The position numbers were made by a program, and so were the translations under genes. From positions 992,001 to 1,056,000 of the forward strand of contig JAGPYM010000003.1 of assembly GCA_020736575.1 (NCBI GenBank): DNA of 64,000 nt, written 5' to 3'. The notes beneath the pieces are model-generated. The model was not told where the DNA came from. It searched no databases and worked only from the letters and a program-made list of their open reading frames with translations. This DNA is from Thelonectria olida. Its lineage: Eukaryota; Ascomycota; Sordariomycetes; Hypocreales; Nectriaceae. This document shows positions 10,201 to 23,048 of the stretch, one piece after another. The first letter of the stretch is position 1; each line of letters opens with the position of its first letter.

Positions 10201-13200
10201 TTTATAACACGCATGGCGTTTTGTGGCGATGAGGGGATGGTGTTGAAGGTTGAAATTTTAGGTCTGATTTTTGTACTGATTGTCGTGTTTTACTGTTGTT
10301 GGATTGTACATTATTCGCACATTTTTTTCGCGAATGGACGGAACGGCGAACCGGATTTCATTGCTGATGGACGACAACGACTCACCCCAATCTGGCGTCC
10401 GCAGAGGATTCCATCACAGCTTCGCTCTTTTTCTTTGTCGGTTCATACTATACCCATCGGCTCTGATTTCTCGTTTCTGCTTGTTTTCGCACGACATCTC
10501 TATGGTTTGACGAAGGGAGACGGCATTGGAAGTCCTTAGGAATAATAGTCCTTGGTTCGTCAAACACGGCAGACATACCCGCTTGGGTGGCTAGGGATAG
10601 CCTTGTGTGTCGAGAAGAGAGACGGCGTTGGGAGGATTGAGGGACCTAGGCGTTCCAGGCTTTTTCTTGCAGAATGGGGGTTTGCCCTCGGCCTGCACTC
10701 GAGGGCTTGCATTGTCCATGGATAATTGCTATGTCCAGTGGTTTCCTTGGGAAGAATGGGCGGGGAAATGATACCTTGACGAAAGACTACGTTAGACGAA
10801 CGAAACCCACGAGATGGGAGGGGATGTGGGTTCTACTAGACGTATTGGAAGGGGTTCTGGACGGATGTCTTTTTGGTGGAATGAAAGGTTTGGGGAAGAA
10901 GAGGTTGAGCTTGCACTGCGCGGCTCATCAACAACGAGATGGTGAATTCACCACCTGGACTCTCTTGGGCCTCCGCTCTTTGCTGGAGGACTCGAGACGA
11001 GCTCATATCTGTCAGCACCTTGGCGAGCTTTTTGACAAACAGAAACTGCTTGCCCTGGGAGCTAATCACAGCCGGGCCTGAATAGGTCTACTCACTGCTG
11101 TGAAGCAACAAGAACAGAAGAGAAATGGTCGACAACGACTCCGAAAAAATCGAAAATCTACGAAAGAAAGAAAAACATTGAAAAAAAGCCTTGAGAGGGC
11201 GCTGGACATGATCTAGATAGTTTTCGAACTGGCTCAACGTAGGGCTTTGTAGGAAGGCGGATGATGTGTGTAAGTACTGTACCTATGTATGTTACGGTTT
11301 GGGACTTGTTGGGGCTGGTAAATTAGGTAGTCTTGTCTGAGCAAAAGATCTCTCTCAATCTGTTTCATGACCAATCTGTTGTGATGTTATCCAAGGTTGA
11401 GTACATTTCAAAGGCTGCTATCTCAGTGTGGTCTTCGGATAGTTGGCAAAGAAGGCCCTCGTTGGTGAAGAGTACTGCCAAGGATGAAGGACGTGACGCG
11501 TAAGACTGCTGATGATGGTATATGAAGCAGTCAGCGAGAGCACGCGAGAAGAAGCTCGTGGTGATGAGGAAGTTCAGCCATCACAACGCTGACTAAGAAT
11601 TGCAGATGCACTGATGCAAGGAGCTACATGACATGCGGCCAGTCCGAGGGCGATCAGGGTCGCAGAGTGCTTGGTGAGTTTGGTGGATCAGTCATCCGAA
11701 GTACATATGTTAGTTACAATGCACCTGTGTTCGTACGGAAAGAAACTTTGCTCAAGCATAGCTTGGCTGTTTGAAGGATGTCATTGTAATTAATCGAGCC
11801 TCCTCGTATAGGCTGGTCCGTAATACTCGGGATATTGTTACCCCTTTGGCCCCCAGTTTCAGGGCGATAGTCGAATACATGACAAGTTCGTTTCGAGAAT
11901 TCTCACGGGCCAGGAGTATCAGGATGGCTTGAGCAGGTACACACGCATAACATTCTTACATGAATTGGACATTTCGTAATCATCGACTCTATCTGAGGAG
12001 ACCGAAAGAGAGCGTATTCGTGGTACCCCGTAATATGGCACGGAAATGGTGAGCCGGGCCAAGAACGCGCACACGCATTCCTTGCGGGCTCCGGGCCATC
12101 CGGGGGGGGGGGAGTAGCAAGACTACCGAATGAGGGAAACGTACGTCGTACGTAGGGGGGTGTGAATCACTCAATGTGGGCACGACAGGAGAGGTGGAAA
12201 CACGGAAATTCCGAGTGGAGGGTGTTGACGAAGAAGAAGCACAAGAAAATGGAGAAGTAAAAAAGCAAAGGGATGAAGATCTGCGTGGGGATGGGTGCGA
12301 TGAGATGGCCAGCACGATTCAGCACGAGCAAGTTAGGTTGTGTGTGAACAATAAGCGCGTGAGAGAGCGACTTTGGTGTGCATGTTGGGTGCATTGGCAG
12401 ACCTCTTTCGAGCGTATGGAAGGCAAGAACAAGAAAGCGAAAAGCAGGGGGGCGAAGCAAGGACTGCAGCTTGCTTGGACATGCGATGCCATGTCATGGA
12501 TGCAGGGAACAAGGCTTTGACGTGGGTCAGGGTGGCCGAGTGCATACATATGAATACAGTGGTTGAATGAGGACGTTGAGTGAATCGGCAGATGAGACAT
12601 GTGCGAAAGGGAAGAAGGGAATAGAGATGCGCAGTAATATGAGGACTGTTGGCTTCTACGGTCAACCCAGTCGAGGTGAGGCCATCCAAATCAACCAATG
12701 TGCCATCAACCAGCCGCCACATGAAGTAATGGGCGGTTATTGCTGGACCGTCGCTTTCTGGGGCTGAGACAAGGAACTACGAGACTAATAAGCCGGGCTC
12801 CGAGTTACAGCACAGCGATTCATCAAGAACAAGGACACGGCTTTGATGCAGGGGAAAAAGACAGGCCAGGGCGAGTCTCGAAGAGATGGCGTCTCGAGGG
12901 CAATTCATCATCTCGACAGAACCATGGCACGGTCAGCAAGAGACAGGCACGGCAGGGATATTTGAACTATCGGCACCCTAAGATTCCGTCTGGGTTGACA
13001 GGTCGATTCGCTCCCTTTCCCGCGGATCAATAAATGGATTCACTTATGGCTGAAGGGAATGAGATGAGCGGGCATGGGTATTCGTCCCGAGCGTTGGGAC
13101 ACTAGATGGCACAATAATAGAAGCAAATGAGAACCCGAGACCGAGACGACGACCCAATGCAACATTGCAAAACTGCATTATCCCACGAAGTGCAGCAATT

Positions 13201-15185
13201 AGACTACAAATACCGGCGTGCATACGAAGAGAAGGACGGTTGAATCGCCACCAAAGCCCCTGGCGGGTCTCCCCCTCGTGGCTGAGCAGGACCTGAGGGG
13301 TTTAAAGGGGGGAACACTTGGAACGCGAAATGGAAGGTGGAGAGAGGTGAAAGTGATGGTCATCATTATCATTCATTGACATGTAAGAAATGAATTGAGA
13401 TGATGTCGTCTTGTTTGCATGTGAGCGTTGCTGGGTCAGATGAGGTTGGTGACTTGGCCTCGTGGTCACGAGACGAAACAGAGCAAGAAGAGCAACAAGC
13501 GATTCGGCAGAACGGTGGACGAGCCGTTGCTGGCAGCGAGAGAGAGTCGTCATTCGCTCTTTGCACTTTGCACCTGGGAACGAGGACATTGAACTGTACC
13601 TGGAATGGGGAAGGACAGCCATCCCCAGTCAGTCAGTCAGCGGGGGTCCATCCACCATCCGTATTAGGGAGACGGAGTTAAAGCATCATTGTCCGCAGCA
13701 GTTGCTGTGACTGATGATTCCAAACAACGTCTTGTCTATCCGTACTTCGTGTGTACATACATACCGAGACGGGTGTGCCTGAATAAGGAGAACCAGGCCC
13801 GTGGCAGCAGGCCCTCGGGATGGCGGTTGTCAGCCTCAAGCCATCTGCCCACTAGTTATCGACGCGCAGCGGCTTCACGACGGCTGTCAATCTCTGTTTA
13901 CGAGGGGATAGCACAGCATGACGGGCTTGCAGGTCGACATGTCGTAGTCAGCCAAGGGCACTTTGGTTTTGGAATCACGAATCGCCCAAGCACCTTCGGC
14001 CACTACTCCCGTACGAGTTGCAGCGGCTGAATAGCGCCCATCTCGTAGGACTTTAGAGGCGAGTCTATCAGAGTCAGTCAGGGCCGAGGCCAAGCCTGGG
14101 CCAAGCCCGGGCCAAGCCAGCACGGCACGGCGCCGAGAAAAGAAGCATGAAGGGAAGGGGGGCGTGATTGTCTGACTACCACGCAAGAGAGCCCATCATT
14201 ACGTGGACGGATGGATGGGAATAATCCCTTCTTGTCCCTTGGAGATTGTCTGTCCCCCTCTGGATGCCCTGGAAGGTCGCTGAAGAGCCCTGCCAAAATA
14301 CTGTTGTCAGGTTATCCTTAGGCGCACACGTCGGTTGTCCATCCTGATTCCCCCTGATGAGCAGCGTTAGCCCATGCTATCCCACTCCCTTCCCCCCTCC
14401 CACCCCCCCTCGAACGCCTCATTTCCAGCTTAGCAACAAGTCCTCACCGTGAGAAGGAAAAAAAAAAAAGGGTTCCAATTTTTCCTTGGTCCCAATTTTA
14501 GGACAAGCAAGGTACGTATCTCGCGCGGGCGCTCTGCCAGCTTCCGGTTCAAGTTCCCACATGCTGCGGCCCCATCAAGTCAAGTTCCCTGGCGCTCGCA
14601 CCCAGCCTGAGAGCCAGCCTCACCTCCCTGACCTCACCTCACTCTACCAACAATCATAGCCATCTTCATCTTCATCCATCGCCGGAGTCTATACCACCGC
14701 TACTCGCCTCTTTTTTGTATCGCGCTGCTCTTTCTGATACCCATCTTTTTATAGCACGTTTCCTCTCAGTCGACGCTTACCCCGGAATTCTCCCTATACG
14801 TACCGCTACCCCCCTCGTCTCTCGCCAGCCTCCAACGCGACCGTCCGTCGTGTCCCTGCTTATTAGCTCCGCCCATTGGTCGACCCGCCAAGAATCCCTG
14901 GTACGCCAGCCAAGCAGGGCCTCGTCCAATTTCCCTCTCAACCTCAACCTCGCCCTTTCAATCATCCGAGAGGCCTACAACCGCAAATCAACATCGCAGC
15001 GAAAGAGACATCATCCTCACCGGCGCCATCCACGGTCTCCTCTGACACCCCCGGTTGCCATACCCAAAGACTTCACCCAACGATCGCCTTTCAAAAAACA
15101 ACATTACTTCTGGCTGTAGCATCTAAAATCACATCACCACTTGCTGGTACCAGCCTCCGACGAACATCGTTTTGGTCCCCTCGAG
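10201..15185. other. 5 kb spacer upstream of the PIP5K gene
   Basis: No convincing gene is found. The stretch holds the DHH1 3' region, an 11-G run at 12102-12112, a CAGT tetramer repeat at 13626-13640, an 11-bp tandem repeat at 14088-14120, an A-rich run near 14458-14470, and a CT-rich leader from about 14600 to the PIP5K start. Open frames of up to 135 codons overlap each other on both strands and show no domain. It is probably a long promoter and leader region; a non-coding transcript cannot be excluded. Confidence 0.5.
14088..14120. repeat. 11-bp tandem repeat, three copies
   Basis: Three adjacent copies of GGCCAAGCCYG (the third ends in AG) lie in the spacer before the PIP5K gene. The unit is GC-rich and non-coding as far as can be seen. 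Confidence 0.75.
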
Positions 15186-18104
15186 ATGCCCTCGTTCCTT
15201 ACCGACGACAACTCTACCATTTTCAACACCAATCCCGATATCCTCAATCTTGACCCAAACAACCAGTTCGGTCTCACTGCCACCAAGGAGAGGGTGAATG
15301 CGGGCTCCATCCGCCACACCCGATCCGACACCATCAATGAGAGCTTCGACGAGAGCTCAGTATCTTCCACGCACGGCTCGGACATTTCTGAAACCACTCC
15401 GACGCCTATGAATGGAAACGGCACGCGGCCTACGAGCATGAGCTCCCTCTCCAACGGCAAGTCTGTCACGACAGTCCCATCCCGCCAGGATGATAGCGCC
15501 TATCAACCCTATCAACACAAGCCACTGCCCAATGGCACCGCACACCTAGTCGATCGAACCCTCCCACCCCTACCGAATTCTGGTGTCAATGGCTTCGAAG
15601 ACTTTCCAGCTTTCAACCAATCTAAGAACTACCATGGATTGTCAAAGCCGCTCCCGTCAAATCCTCCCCCGACAGAAGATTTCGCAGAGAAGCTTCCCAG
15701 CAAGAGCTTCGATGGAACCTTGCTGACCACATCTACCACCTCCGATCCCGCTCACGCCCTGCCACGGACCAATCCATCATCCAGTCACCGATTGTCCTCC
15801 CCGCCCGTCTACACTGGTAACACAGCCGCATCATCTTCGGGCCACCTTCAACCAGCCCCGCCCCCGTTGAAGCAGAGGCACACCCTCGAAGTCCCCAAGT
15901 TGACTCCTGGTCGCCCCTCCAAGGAAGGTATGGATACGGCGCAAGCTAGCGGTCGATTCTCTCCTACTGCGACTACCGCCCCTACAGGACGACGGCCCTC
16001 AATGAGTCTCGGTCGACGACCTACCAGGTCAATGCAGTCAGACGGTCCCCGCGATGAGGTGGTGCCGGACGAGGACGCACAAAGATGGGCGGAGGCATAC
16101 CGACAAAAGCGTGCTACCAAGCGCAGACGGAAGGAAGAGGAGGACGGTGATCGAGTGCTCGTGGGCACCATGGTGGACGAGACCCATGCCAACTGGGTCA
16201 CGGCCTACAACATGTTGACTGGTATTCGAGTATCAGTGTCGAGGACAAACGCCAAACTTGACCGGGAATTGACTGATGCCGACTTTGAAACTAAGCAAAA
16301 GTCGACATTTGATATGTAAGGGTTTGTCGATATTTGTTGTTTGGGTGGTGCTAACAGCAGTAGTGCCGGTAACGAAATGGTTCCCTCGGCCAAGTACGAC
16401 TTCAAGTTCAAGGACTATGCCCCCTGGGTCTTCCGTCGTCTTCGAACCCTGTTCCGTCTTGACCCCGCCGACTATCTCATGTCATTGACGGGCAAGTATA
16501 TTCTTTCGGAGCTTGGCTCGCCCGGCAAGAGTGGCAGCTTCTTTTACTTTTCCAGGGACTACAAGTACATCATCAAGACGATTCACCACGCCGAGCATAA
16601 GTTTCTACGCAAGATACTCAAGGATTACTACGAGCACGTCAAGGAGAATCCCAACACCCTTCTGTCGCAGTTCTACGGTCTGCACCGCGTCAAGATGCCT
16701 TACGGCAAGAAGATTCACTTTGTCGTCATGAACAACCTATTCCCGCCGCACCGAGATATCCACACCACCTTTGACCTGAAGGGTTCGACTATTGGTCGAG
16801 ACTACAAGGAGGAGGACTTGGAGAAGAACCCCCGGGCGACACTGAAGGACCTGAACTGGATGAGGCGACAGCGAAGCTTGGAGTTGGGTATCCAGAAGAA
16901 GCGCCTCTTCCTGGAGCAGCTGCAGCGAGATGTGGTTCTCCTCAAGAAATTACACATCATGGATTACTCGCTCCTTGTGGGTATCCACGATGTCTCCAGA
17001 GGGAACGAGGAGAACCTGCGTGATAAGACGCTTCAGGTGTTCAACCCCGGTGGTGAAAAGTCACCCGAAGATGACCCTCAATCTGTCCTTCTCCGTACGC
17101 CCTCCAAATTGGAGAATGCCCGGAAGGCCAGAGAGCTGAGACAGATGATTCGATCGGAGCGGCCCGTGCCCATCGGCCAGTCGCTCAACAAGATGCCGGA
17201 TGAGTTGGAAGAGGGACATAGCCGTTCCGGATTCGTCTTCAACCAGGATGATGGTGGGTTTAGGGCCACTCATGAAGACAACAGCCCAGCGGATGAAATT
17301 TATTACCTCGGCGTTATCGACTGCCTGACTCATGTAAGTTTTAGGGTATGGAGAGCTCCAAGGACCACGAGCTAACGCAATGTGTAGTACGGAATCATCA
17401 AGAAAATCGAACACTTCTGGAAAGGCCTGTCGAGCGACAAGACGCAGATCTCGGCTCTGCCACCCGATCAGTACGGAGATCGATTTTACCACTTCGTCGA
17501 AGGAGTTACCATGTCGGCAGAACTAGCGCACCGAGAAGCCGCAAGGAGGGACCAGGAGATGATTGAGGCACACGGCTCGAACCAGCGTGTGTCAAGTTGG
17601 AACTCGCGGCGTAAGTCGTCTCAGGCTATTCCACCAATGCCGACTCATGTGCCGCCGGCACCCCCGATGCTGTCGCCGGAGGCTCGAGAGACGGTCGACA
17701 AGGCGGCGAGGGAGGCTCAGTCTGACCCTCTCTCAGAAGTGCACATCCCCGACCGAACGTTGGCAACGACGAGCCCCAGAGACGGCCGTGACTCTATGCA
17801 GCACGAGCCCGTTCTACCGGTTGTGGAGGAAGCTGGGGAGAACGGAGCCGAATTCCGACCCGAGACCCCCGCCAAGGATTACCCATCTCTCCCTCCTTCT
17901 CGTGCTCCTCCGCCAACGCCGCCCAAGCCGGGACACCTTGCTATGAAGCCTGACAGTGCAGACAGCGGATATGCTGCCATCAGCAACGGAGAGCACCACA
18001 TGCTACGGCACAAGATGAGCCGCGAGAGCTTGAACAAGAAGCTTCCCCCGCTCCCACCGAAGCAGGAAGAGACGGACGACAGCGGAGTGCGCATGTTGGC
18101 ATAG
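15186..18104 (+). CDS. MSS4: Phosphatidylinositol-4-phosphate 5-kinase (Mss4 type)
   Basis: Three exons (15186-16315, 16364-17333, 17388-18104) encode 938 residues. The enzyme makes PI(4,5)P2 at the plasma membrane, controlling actin and cell wall signalling. The first 350 residues are a serine/proline-rich disordered extension, as in other fungal Mss4 proteins. The kinase core runs from about 378 to 760: a glycine-rich loop SGKSGSFFYF near 432, Lys448 in YIIKT, DLKGSTIGR at 514, and MDYSLLVGIHD at 576. The activation loop YGIIKKIEHFWK crosses the exon 2/3 junction at 701 and carries Glu708, the residue type that marks PI4P 5-kinases rather than PI5P 4-kinases. A proline-rich tail follows. 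Introns are 48 and 54 nt; the first has a CAGTAG tandem acceptor. The start follows a long CT-rich leader. Confidence 0.96.
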
Positions 18105-21100
18105 ATTGCCGGAATTGTTGGCCATTGCCTAGGGACCGAGAGCACCAGGCAAAAAGGACATTCATGATATTTGTTAAAAACAGGGGGACGAGCAAGGCTC
18201 GCACAAACGAGGCTGCACGAGAGATATGGAATCATCAGCGACCCAAAACGATGCATTAGAAAGGCGGGACATTACTTACGGCGGTACTTCCTTTTTGTCC
18301 TTTGTTGTTCTTGTTTCTTTTTACTACCCACACGGATTACTTCCTCTTTTTTTTTCCTTGGTTTTTTTATTTTAACTCTTCTTATTCCCCTCGCAACTTT
18401 TGATCTCCCTTTAGAAGGTTAGTTGAGCGGCCCATTTAGAGAAAGTACCTCGAGTGGCCGCAGGCAGAAAACAATTTAGCAATTAGTTCTAGAACTGGTG
18501 TTATGAATAAAAGCCCCGTTCAAATGAAGCGTATGAACGAACGTGACCATTGGGTTGACTGGACATCAGCCGGTGCAGGTGTAGTAACAAGTTGATGAGG
18601 CGAAACACGGAACAAACTGCAATAGAGAACTTCACCACAGTTAGGAGAGAGAAGCTTGGCTGAGTGTGTATGTATTTTGAATTTGTTACAAGAGGTGGCC
18701 ATGTCGGTTTGACAGGATGACTACCTACTCTAAAACAATCACATCATATGAGATGGCAAAGCTCCTACAGGCTCCCTTCCAGCTGAACCACATCGTATTC
18801 AGTCTTGTCTAATTTGAGGTCCTTCCCACTTCATCCATCCCCTCCATTCCGACCATCGCCTCACACCACCTCCGATATCGCAGCATGTCCAAGCAACCAA
18901 GCCCAGATCTTCGCGGCTTCTGCTTCGTACGCCCTGACGTCAACAGCAGGCACAAGTCTTTGGATGTGGCCTTGTTGGCGAACAGCAGGTCAGAGTCCCA
19001 ATGTATGAACTGCGGCGTCGAATTGAGGGAATCCTAGTGCCGCCGATATTCCAACTACTTTCCAAGCTTTTGACTTCCCACGCCATTATGAAGCATTCGG
19101 TTCTCGCTTGCATATAACCCCGAATGGGGGTTCGCCTAAGAGTTTTCCCGAATGTACAGAGAGTGTCTCACCCGTGTCGCCTTCGAATTGTAGGATAAGG
19201 GAAGTCTCGTCCGATCCTCGACGCTCATCCTCTGTATTTCAAGAAGCGGGCCAAGGCCGTGAGAGCAGACGACTCAGGGGTCCATTTCCGCATCCGTCTC
19301 GTCGTCAACGGGTGTTGGTAACAAGTCAGCTGGGGTTGACGCATAGCTTTCTTCGTATCCCTAGCACTAGGACCTCAGCCCTCGGGGTCTCATGGAAGTG
19401 TGTAGTTGAGAAACGGAGTTGGCTTGTGGATGTCAACATGTTAGCTTGCGTGCATCAAGACGTTGACTCGTGGGCGTTGAGATATTACCTTGAGGACGTC
19501 GATGTTGGAAGCGTAGCAGTGTCAAAGATCTCCCCTGTATGTCACAGAGGTACAAGGAGGATGTGTGTCGTGATGTCTTTTTTAAACGCAGGACATTGAG
19601 AAGGTGATTGAGGTTGTTGACTCCTTTTTGAGGAAGCGGCGATCAAGTCGACTTTATATCAGGCCTTTCGAGTAGGATCTTGCACCCCAAAATGACCAGG
19701 TTGATCCTTTGAGTGACCCTTAGTGGCGTGTCTGCATATCCCAATTTATAGCGTTTAGCCTCTTGGCTATTGCTGTTTTGGATTGTGGTTCGTTCCATCG
19801 GCAAGAAGTTGGCCATATTGGATATCCTGATTTATAACAGGAGGCTGCTCACCCTTAGTGGTGTGTCTGCGGTAGCCAATGCAGGGATGTCGAGGAGTTG
19901 TGACTGCTTGAGATGCTTTCTGAGCTCTCTAGTTGGATGAATGTGCTCGAGGAAATCTGCATAACCTGATAGATATCGAGCCGCTGCGTCGATGTTATCT
20001 TTTTGGATTGTGGTTCGTTCGATCGGCAGGTAGTTAGCCATGTTGGGCTGTGTGTTATGTAATTGGTTAAGTTGTGCGGACCAGGGTCTAAAGGAATAGT
20101 GCTTTTATATTAGAGGCCTGGAATAAGGTTCTTTAAGCAAGGTTTACTTGATAAGGATTTTCACTTAAAGGCCAATTGTGAACCCTATAGAAAAGCTTAT
20201 TGTGATAGATGCAAGGCCGGGTTTTGCCTGTATCGACCTTTATTGTGTGCCAATACCAGGCTTGTTTTGACGAATAATAACAGGAGGCTGCAAGGCTTCT
20301 GTTATTTCGTTGGATTGTTAAGCGTTCAATTGGCAAAAAGTTGGCCATTTTGGATGTCGTGTGTTATATAATTGGTTGAGTTGTGCGGACCAGGGTCGAA
20401 TGAAGAGAACAGGTGAGAACAGGTGCTTTTATATTGGAGGCCTGGAATAAGGTTCCTTCAGTATGCTTTACTCGGCAGGGATTTTCACCTTGAGACCAAC
20501 TGTGAGCCTTATCGAGAAGCTTATTGTGATAGATGCAAGGCCAGGGTTTGGCCTGTATCGGCCTCCGTTGTGTGCCTGGATTATCGGCTTTCTTGATAAT
20601 AATAGTAAACGCGTGATGGTAGACACTGGTTATGATGTGACGGAGAGGAAGAGAAAGCTGGGTCAGTAGAAGAGGATGGACGGGCTTATATAGACAGATG
20701 GTCTCCGGGCTGACCGAGCAGGTTGGAAGGCGTAGCCATTATGAAGGGGTAGTCATCATGGAATGATCCTCATCATAGAAGGACACTCGTCGCGAAGCGG
20801 TAGTCATGATGGATCGTTGAGCGTGGATAGACGGGAAGGCGTAAGTAAACATGATGAAGTCACAACACCACCCTCATCATGCCTTGCATCTGAAGGCATG
20901 ACAAAATAATGCAGGCATGACATGACATACACACACCAAGGGGGGGTTGGCTCGTTCTTTCTAACTGTACAATTACACAACCGCGTCTTGCCCGGTGAGT
21001 TCTACTCGTTACATGGTAATGTTACAACATCATGATGGTGCTCTTTCTCTCCCATTTTCCCATTCCCTTTCCCTTTCTTTTTCCTTTTCCCGTTTCTCGT

Positions 21101-21123
21101 GCAATGGCGCTCCCTTTCTCTCC
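18105..21123. other. Spacer with AT-rich degraded repeats
   Basis: 18105-18700 holds the PIP5K 3' region, rich in T runs. 18800-19600 contains short gene-like stretches in different frames, broken by stops, that I cannot assign. 19700-20600 is a degraded repeat described separately. 20700-20950 repeats ATCATG-like words. No intact gene is supported. Confidence 0.5.
19774..20580. repeat. Degraded repeat family with RIP-like divergence
   Basis: A roughly 45-bp block (TTGGATTG ... GGCCAT) occurs at 19774-19822, 20001-20046 and 20309-20355. The last two copies continue into a longer duplication, with matching text from 20001-20250 and 20309-20575 at offsets of 309 and then 324 bp; the 15-bp shift comes from a small GAGAACAGGT duplication. 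The copies differ mainly by C/T and G/A changes, and the left copy is AT-richer. Read on the minus strand, each block opens with a related peptide: MANFLPIERLTIQ, MANYLPIERTTIQ and MANFLPMERTTIQ. This suggests the 5' end of a repeated gene or transposable element that has since decayed. I see no terminal inverted repeats, target duplications or transposase motifs. Confidence 0.7.
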
Positions 21124-21531
21124 TTACCTCCCCTTCTTCCTATCAAGCATGTCCTGGATATCCTCCCTGCCCTTGCCCTTCTCCGCCGCGCCTCCTTCCG
21201 GGGCAAAGCTCATCGACACCTCCATCTCCTGCGCTCCCTGCGCGCGCAGCTCCTCCAGGCGCTTCTTCTTGGCCAGGTCCGCGACCCGCCACTGCTTGAA
21301 GTACTTGACCCAGGCCGCCGAGCAGTCGCGCTCAAAGTCGGCCGACGGCTGCGGGCACGCCTTCTTGGCGGCCGATGCGTCCTTGTTGGCGTCGACGATG
21401 TTGTTGGCGTCCAGGCAGGCAAAGTAGGCGTCGCGGGCGGCCCAGCACACGGTGCGCTCCTGGCGGTTGGGGATGGCTTCGCCGGAGCGGATGGCGTCGC
21501 CGCGGGTCTCGGAGGAGAAGGGCCACACCAT
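21124..21531 (-). CDS. COA6: Cytochrome c oxidase assembly factor 6 (twin-Cys, COX6B-like)
   Basis: A single-exon gene of 135 residues. Cysteines fall at 29, 39, 59 and 70, giving a CX9C pair (C-WAARDAYFA-C) and a CX10C pair, the exact spacing of Coa6; a plain COX6B subunit has CX9C/CX10C in a different context and no such charged tail. Coa6 works in the mitochondrial intermembrane space in copper delivery to Cox2 during complex IV assembly and is imported by the Mia40 disulfide relay, so no cleavable presequence is expected or seen. The N-terminus MVWPFSS and the downstream KYFKQWRVADLAKKKRLEEL helix fit the family. The tail from 95 is charged and low-complexity. It is divergently arranged with the SYS1 gene, 780 bp apart. 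Confidence 0.9.
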   Translation of the reverse strand: MVWPFSSETRGDAIRSGEAIPNRQERTVCWAARDAYFACLDANNIVDANKDASAAKKACPQPSADFERDCSAAWVKYFKQWRVADLAKKKRLEELRAQGAQEMEVSMSFAPEGGAAEKGKGREDIQDMLDRKKGR

Positions 21532-22310
21532 TGCGAGGGTGAGGTGCGAGGAGGGTTGGGTGGTGGTGTGGTCAGGTCGACGGGCCCGTGGTGGAGTCGG
21601 GGGCGATCAATTGGTGGTCCTCGTGAGAATTAATGCTGCGTTGAAAGGTCTCAGAGGTTGCAGAGTATATTCTGTATAGCGCAGAAGCTTTGAGGCTATC
21701 AGAGCAGCTTGGTGAAGCTCTGTTTGGCGGGGATCAAAGTGGCAGCGGCCTCTTCGGCATCGATGAAGCTTGGACGATATCATGTGCAGTCAGAAAAGAC
21801 GTGCGTCAAGGCGGCAGAATTCCGCAGGCGAGGAACCACCAGCCGCAAAGCCACAGGCCAAAACGTTATTGCGTGGCTGGAGCCCCAGGTAGCCATCCAA
21901 ATCTGCATGTGAGAACCCAGAAGTGGCTGGTGCACTTACAAGGTGTCGTGTCTTACTGCACTGCGCTTTTGCCCTCGTTCCCGTCTCATCCAACCTCCCT
22001 GTCTTTCTCCTCTCAAGGCTCATTGTGTCCTTGTGCTCCGATCGCGCACAGAGTCCCGTCTCCGCTCCTCGGGCGTTCTTCATCTACGGGAAAAAAACCC
22101 TACCGTACGAATAGGCGCTCGCCCAAGCTTCCCCTCCTCGAAACGAAACAACCGGCCCCAAGCCCAACAGCGACTCCAGGGCAAGGGATAACTGCACGAC
22201 GCGCAAAAAGACATGCCCTACCGATAACCTTATTTCCTGCATCATCCAGCACCAATTCGACCCTGTTCCTCTAACCACTCCCCTTCCGAACCTCGCACAC
22301 GCACTCGCCA
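21532..22310. other. Divergent promoter region of COA6 and SYS1
   Basis: 780 bp separate the two start codons, so both promoters must lie here. The SYS1 side is CT-rich. No further gene or clear regulatory palindrome is seen. Confidence 0.55.
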
Positions 22311-23048
22311 ATGGCGCGACGTCGCAGACCTCCGCGCGCCGGCGCCCTGACGGAGCTGCCGCCCCTCAAGATCGCAGGGCAGATCGCCACGCTGCAGGCG
22401 CTGTACTATGCCACTTCGCTGGTTCTGCTCCTGTTCACCGCGCTGGTCGCCGGCACGGGGTTCAGCTTCAACCTGGTGTTTGGCTGGGAGGCGGTGCGCG
22501 GGGATACCACGCATGGCTGGCTGATGGCCTTTGTGCTCTTGCTAGATGGAGGGTTGTGCATGTGAGTATCTGTCATGTCTCAAATCTCCCTATTAGGAGG
22601 AGGGGGTCTTCTGGTTGCGCGGATCGGTTGCTAATGAAGGTGCAGGTCCCTCGCCATCGTCGTCATCATCGCCCGCAGCAAGCTCGTCCCCGACTTCGCC
22701 TTTACCGTGCACTTCGTCCACCTGGTCGTCGTCTCTTTGTACAACGGCCGCATCCCCCGCAACGCCATGTGGTGGGCCACCATGGTCGCCTCGGCCGTCA
22801 TCTCCGTCGCCCTGGGCATCTGGGGATGTCGATACCGCGAGCTGCAGCCCGTCTTCTTTGGCGGGCGGCGCATCCTCCCCACGACCGCCACGCCTGCCCA
22901 GGCCGCCGACGGTGGTGAGGGCGCTGCGCTCGCAGATGAGCACGACGTGGACGACGAGGAGATGGGCTTCTCTCGCGGTCGCGGGAGGGGACGGGGGAGG
23001 GATGGTGCTGGGGAGTACGAGATGGCGCCGATAAAGCCGGCAAGCTGA
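22311..23048 (+). CDS. SYS1: Sys1-family Golgi integral membrane protein
   Basis: Two exons (22311-22561, 22646-23048) encode 217 residues. Sys1 recruits the Arl3/ARFRP1 GTPase to the trans-Golgi, upstream of Arl1 and golgins. Four hydrophobic segments are visible: about 30-50, 68-95, 105-122 and 131-146. The family signature LDGGLC...LAIVVIIARSK is rebuilt by splicing across the 84-nt intron (GTGAGT donor, GCTAAT branch, GCAG acceptor), with a methionine codon split over the junction; this confirms the exon structure. The C-terminal cytosolic tail is acidic, then arginine/glycine-rich. The N-terminus MARRRRPPRAG is basic. It faces COA6 across a shared promoter region. Confidence 0.93.

Noticed and set aside
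12525..12545. GGTGGCCGAGTG resembling a tRNA A box
   Set aside because: No matching B box or cloverleaf follows within the expected distance.
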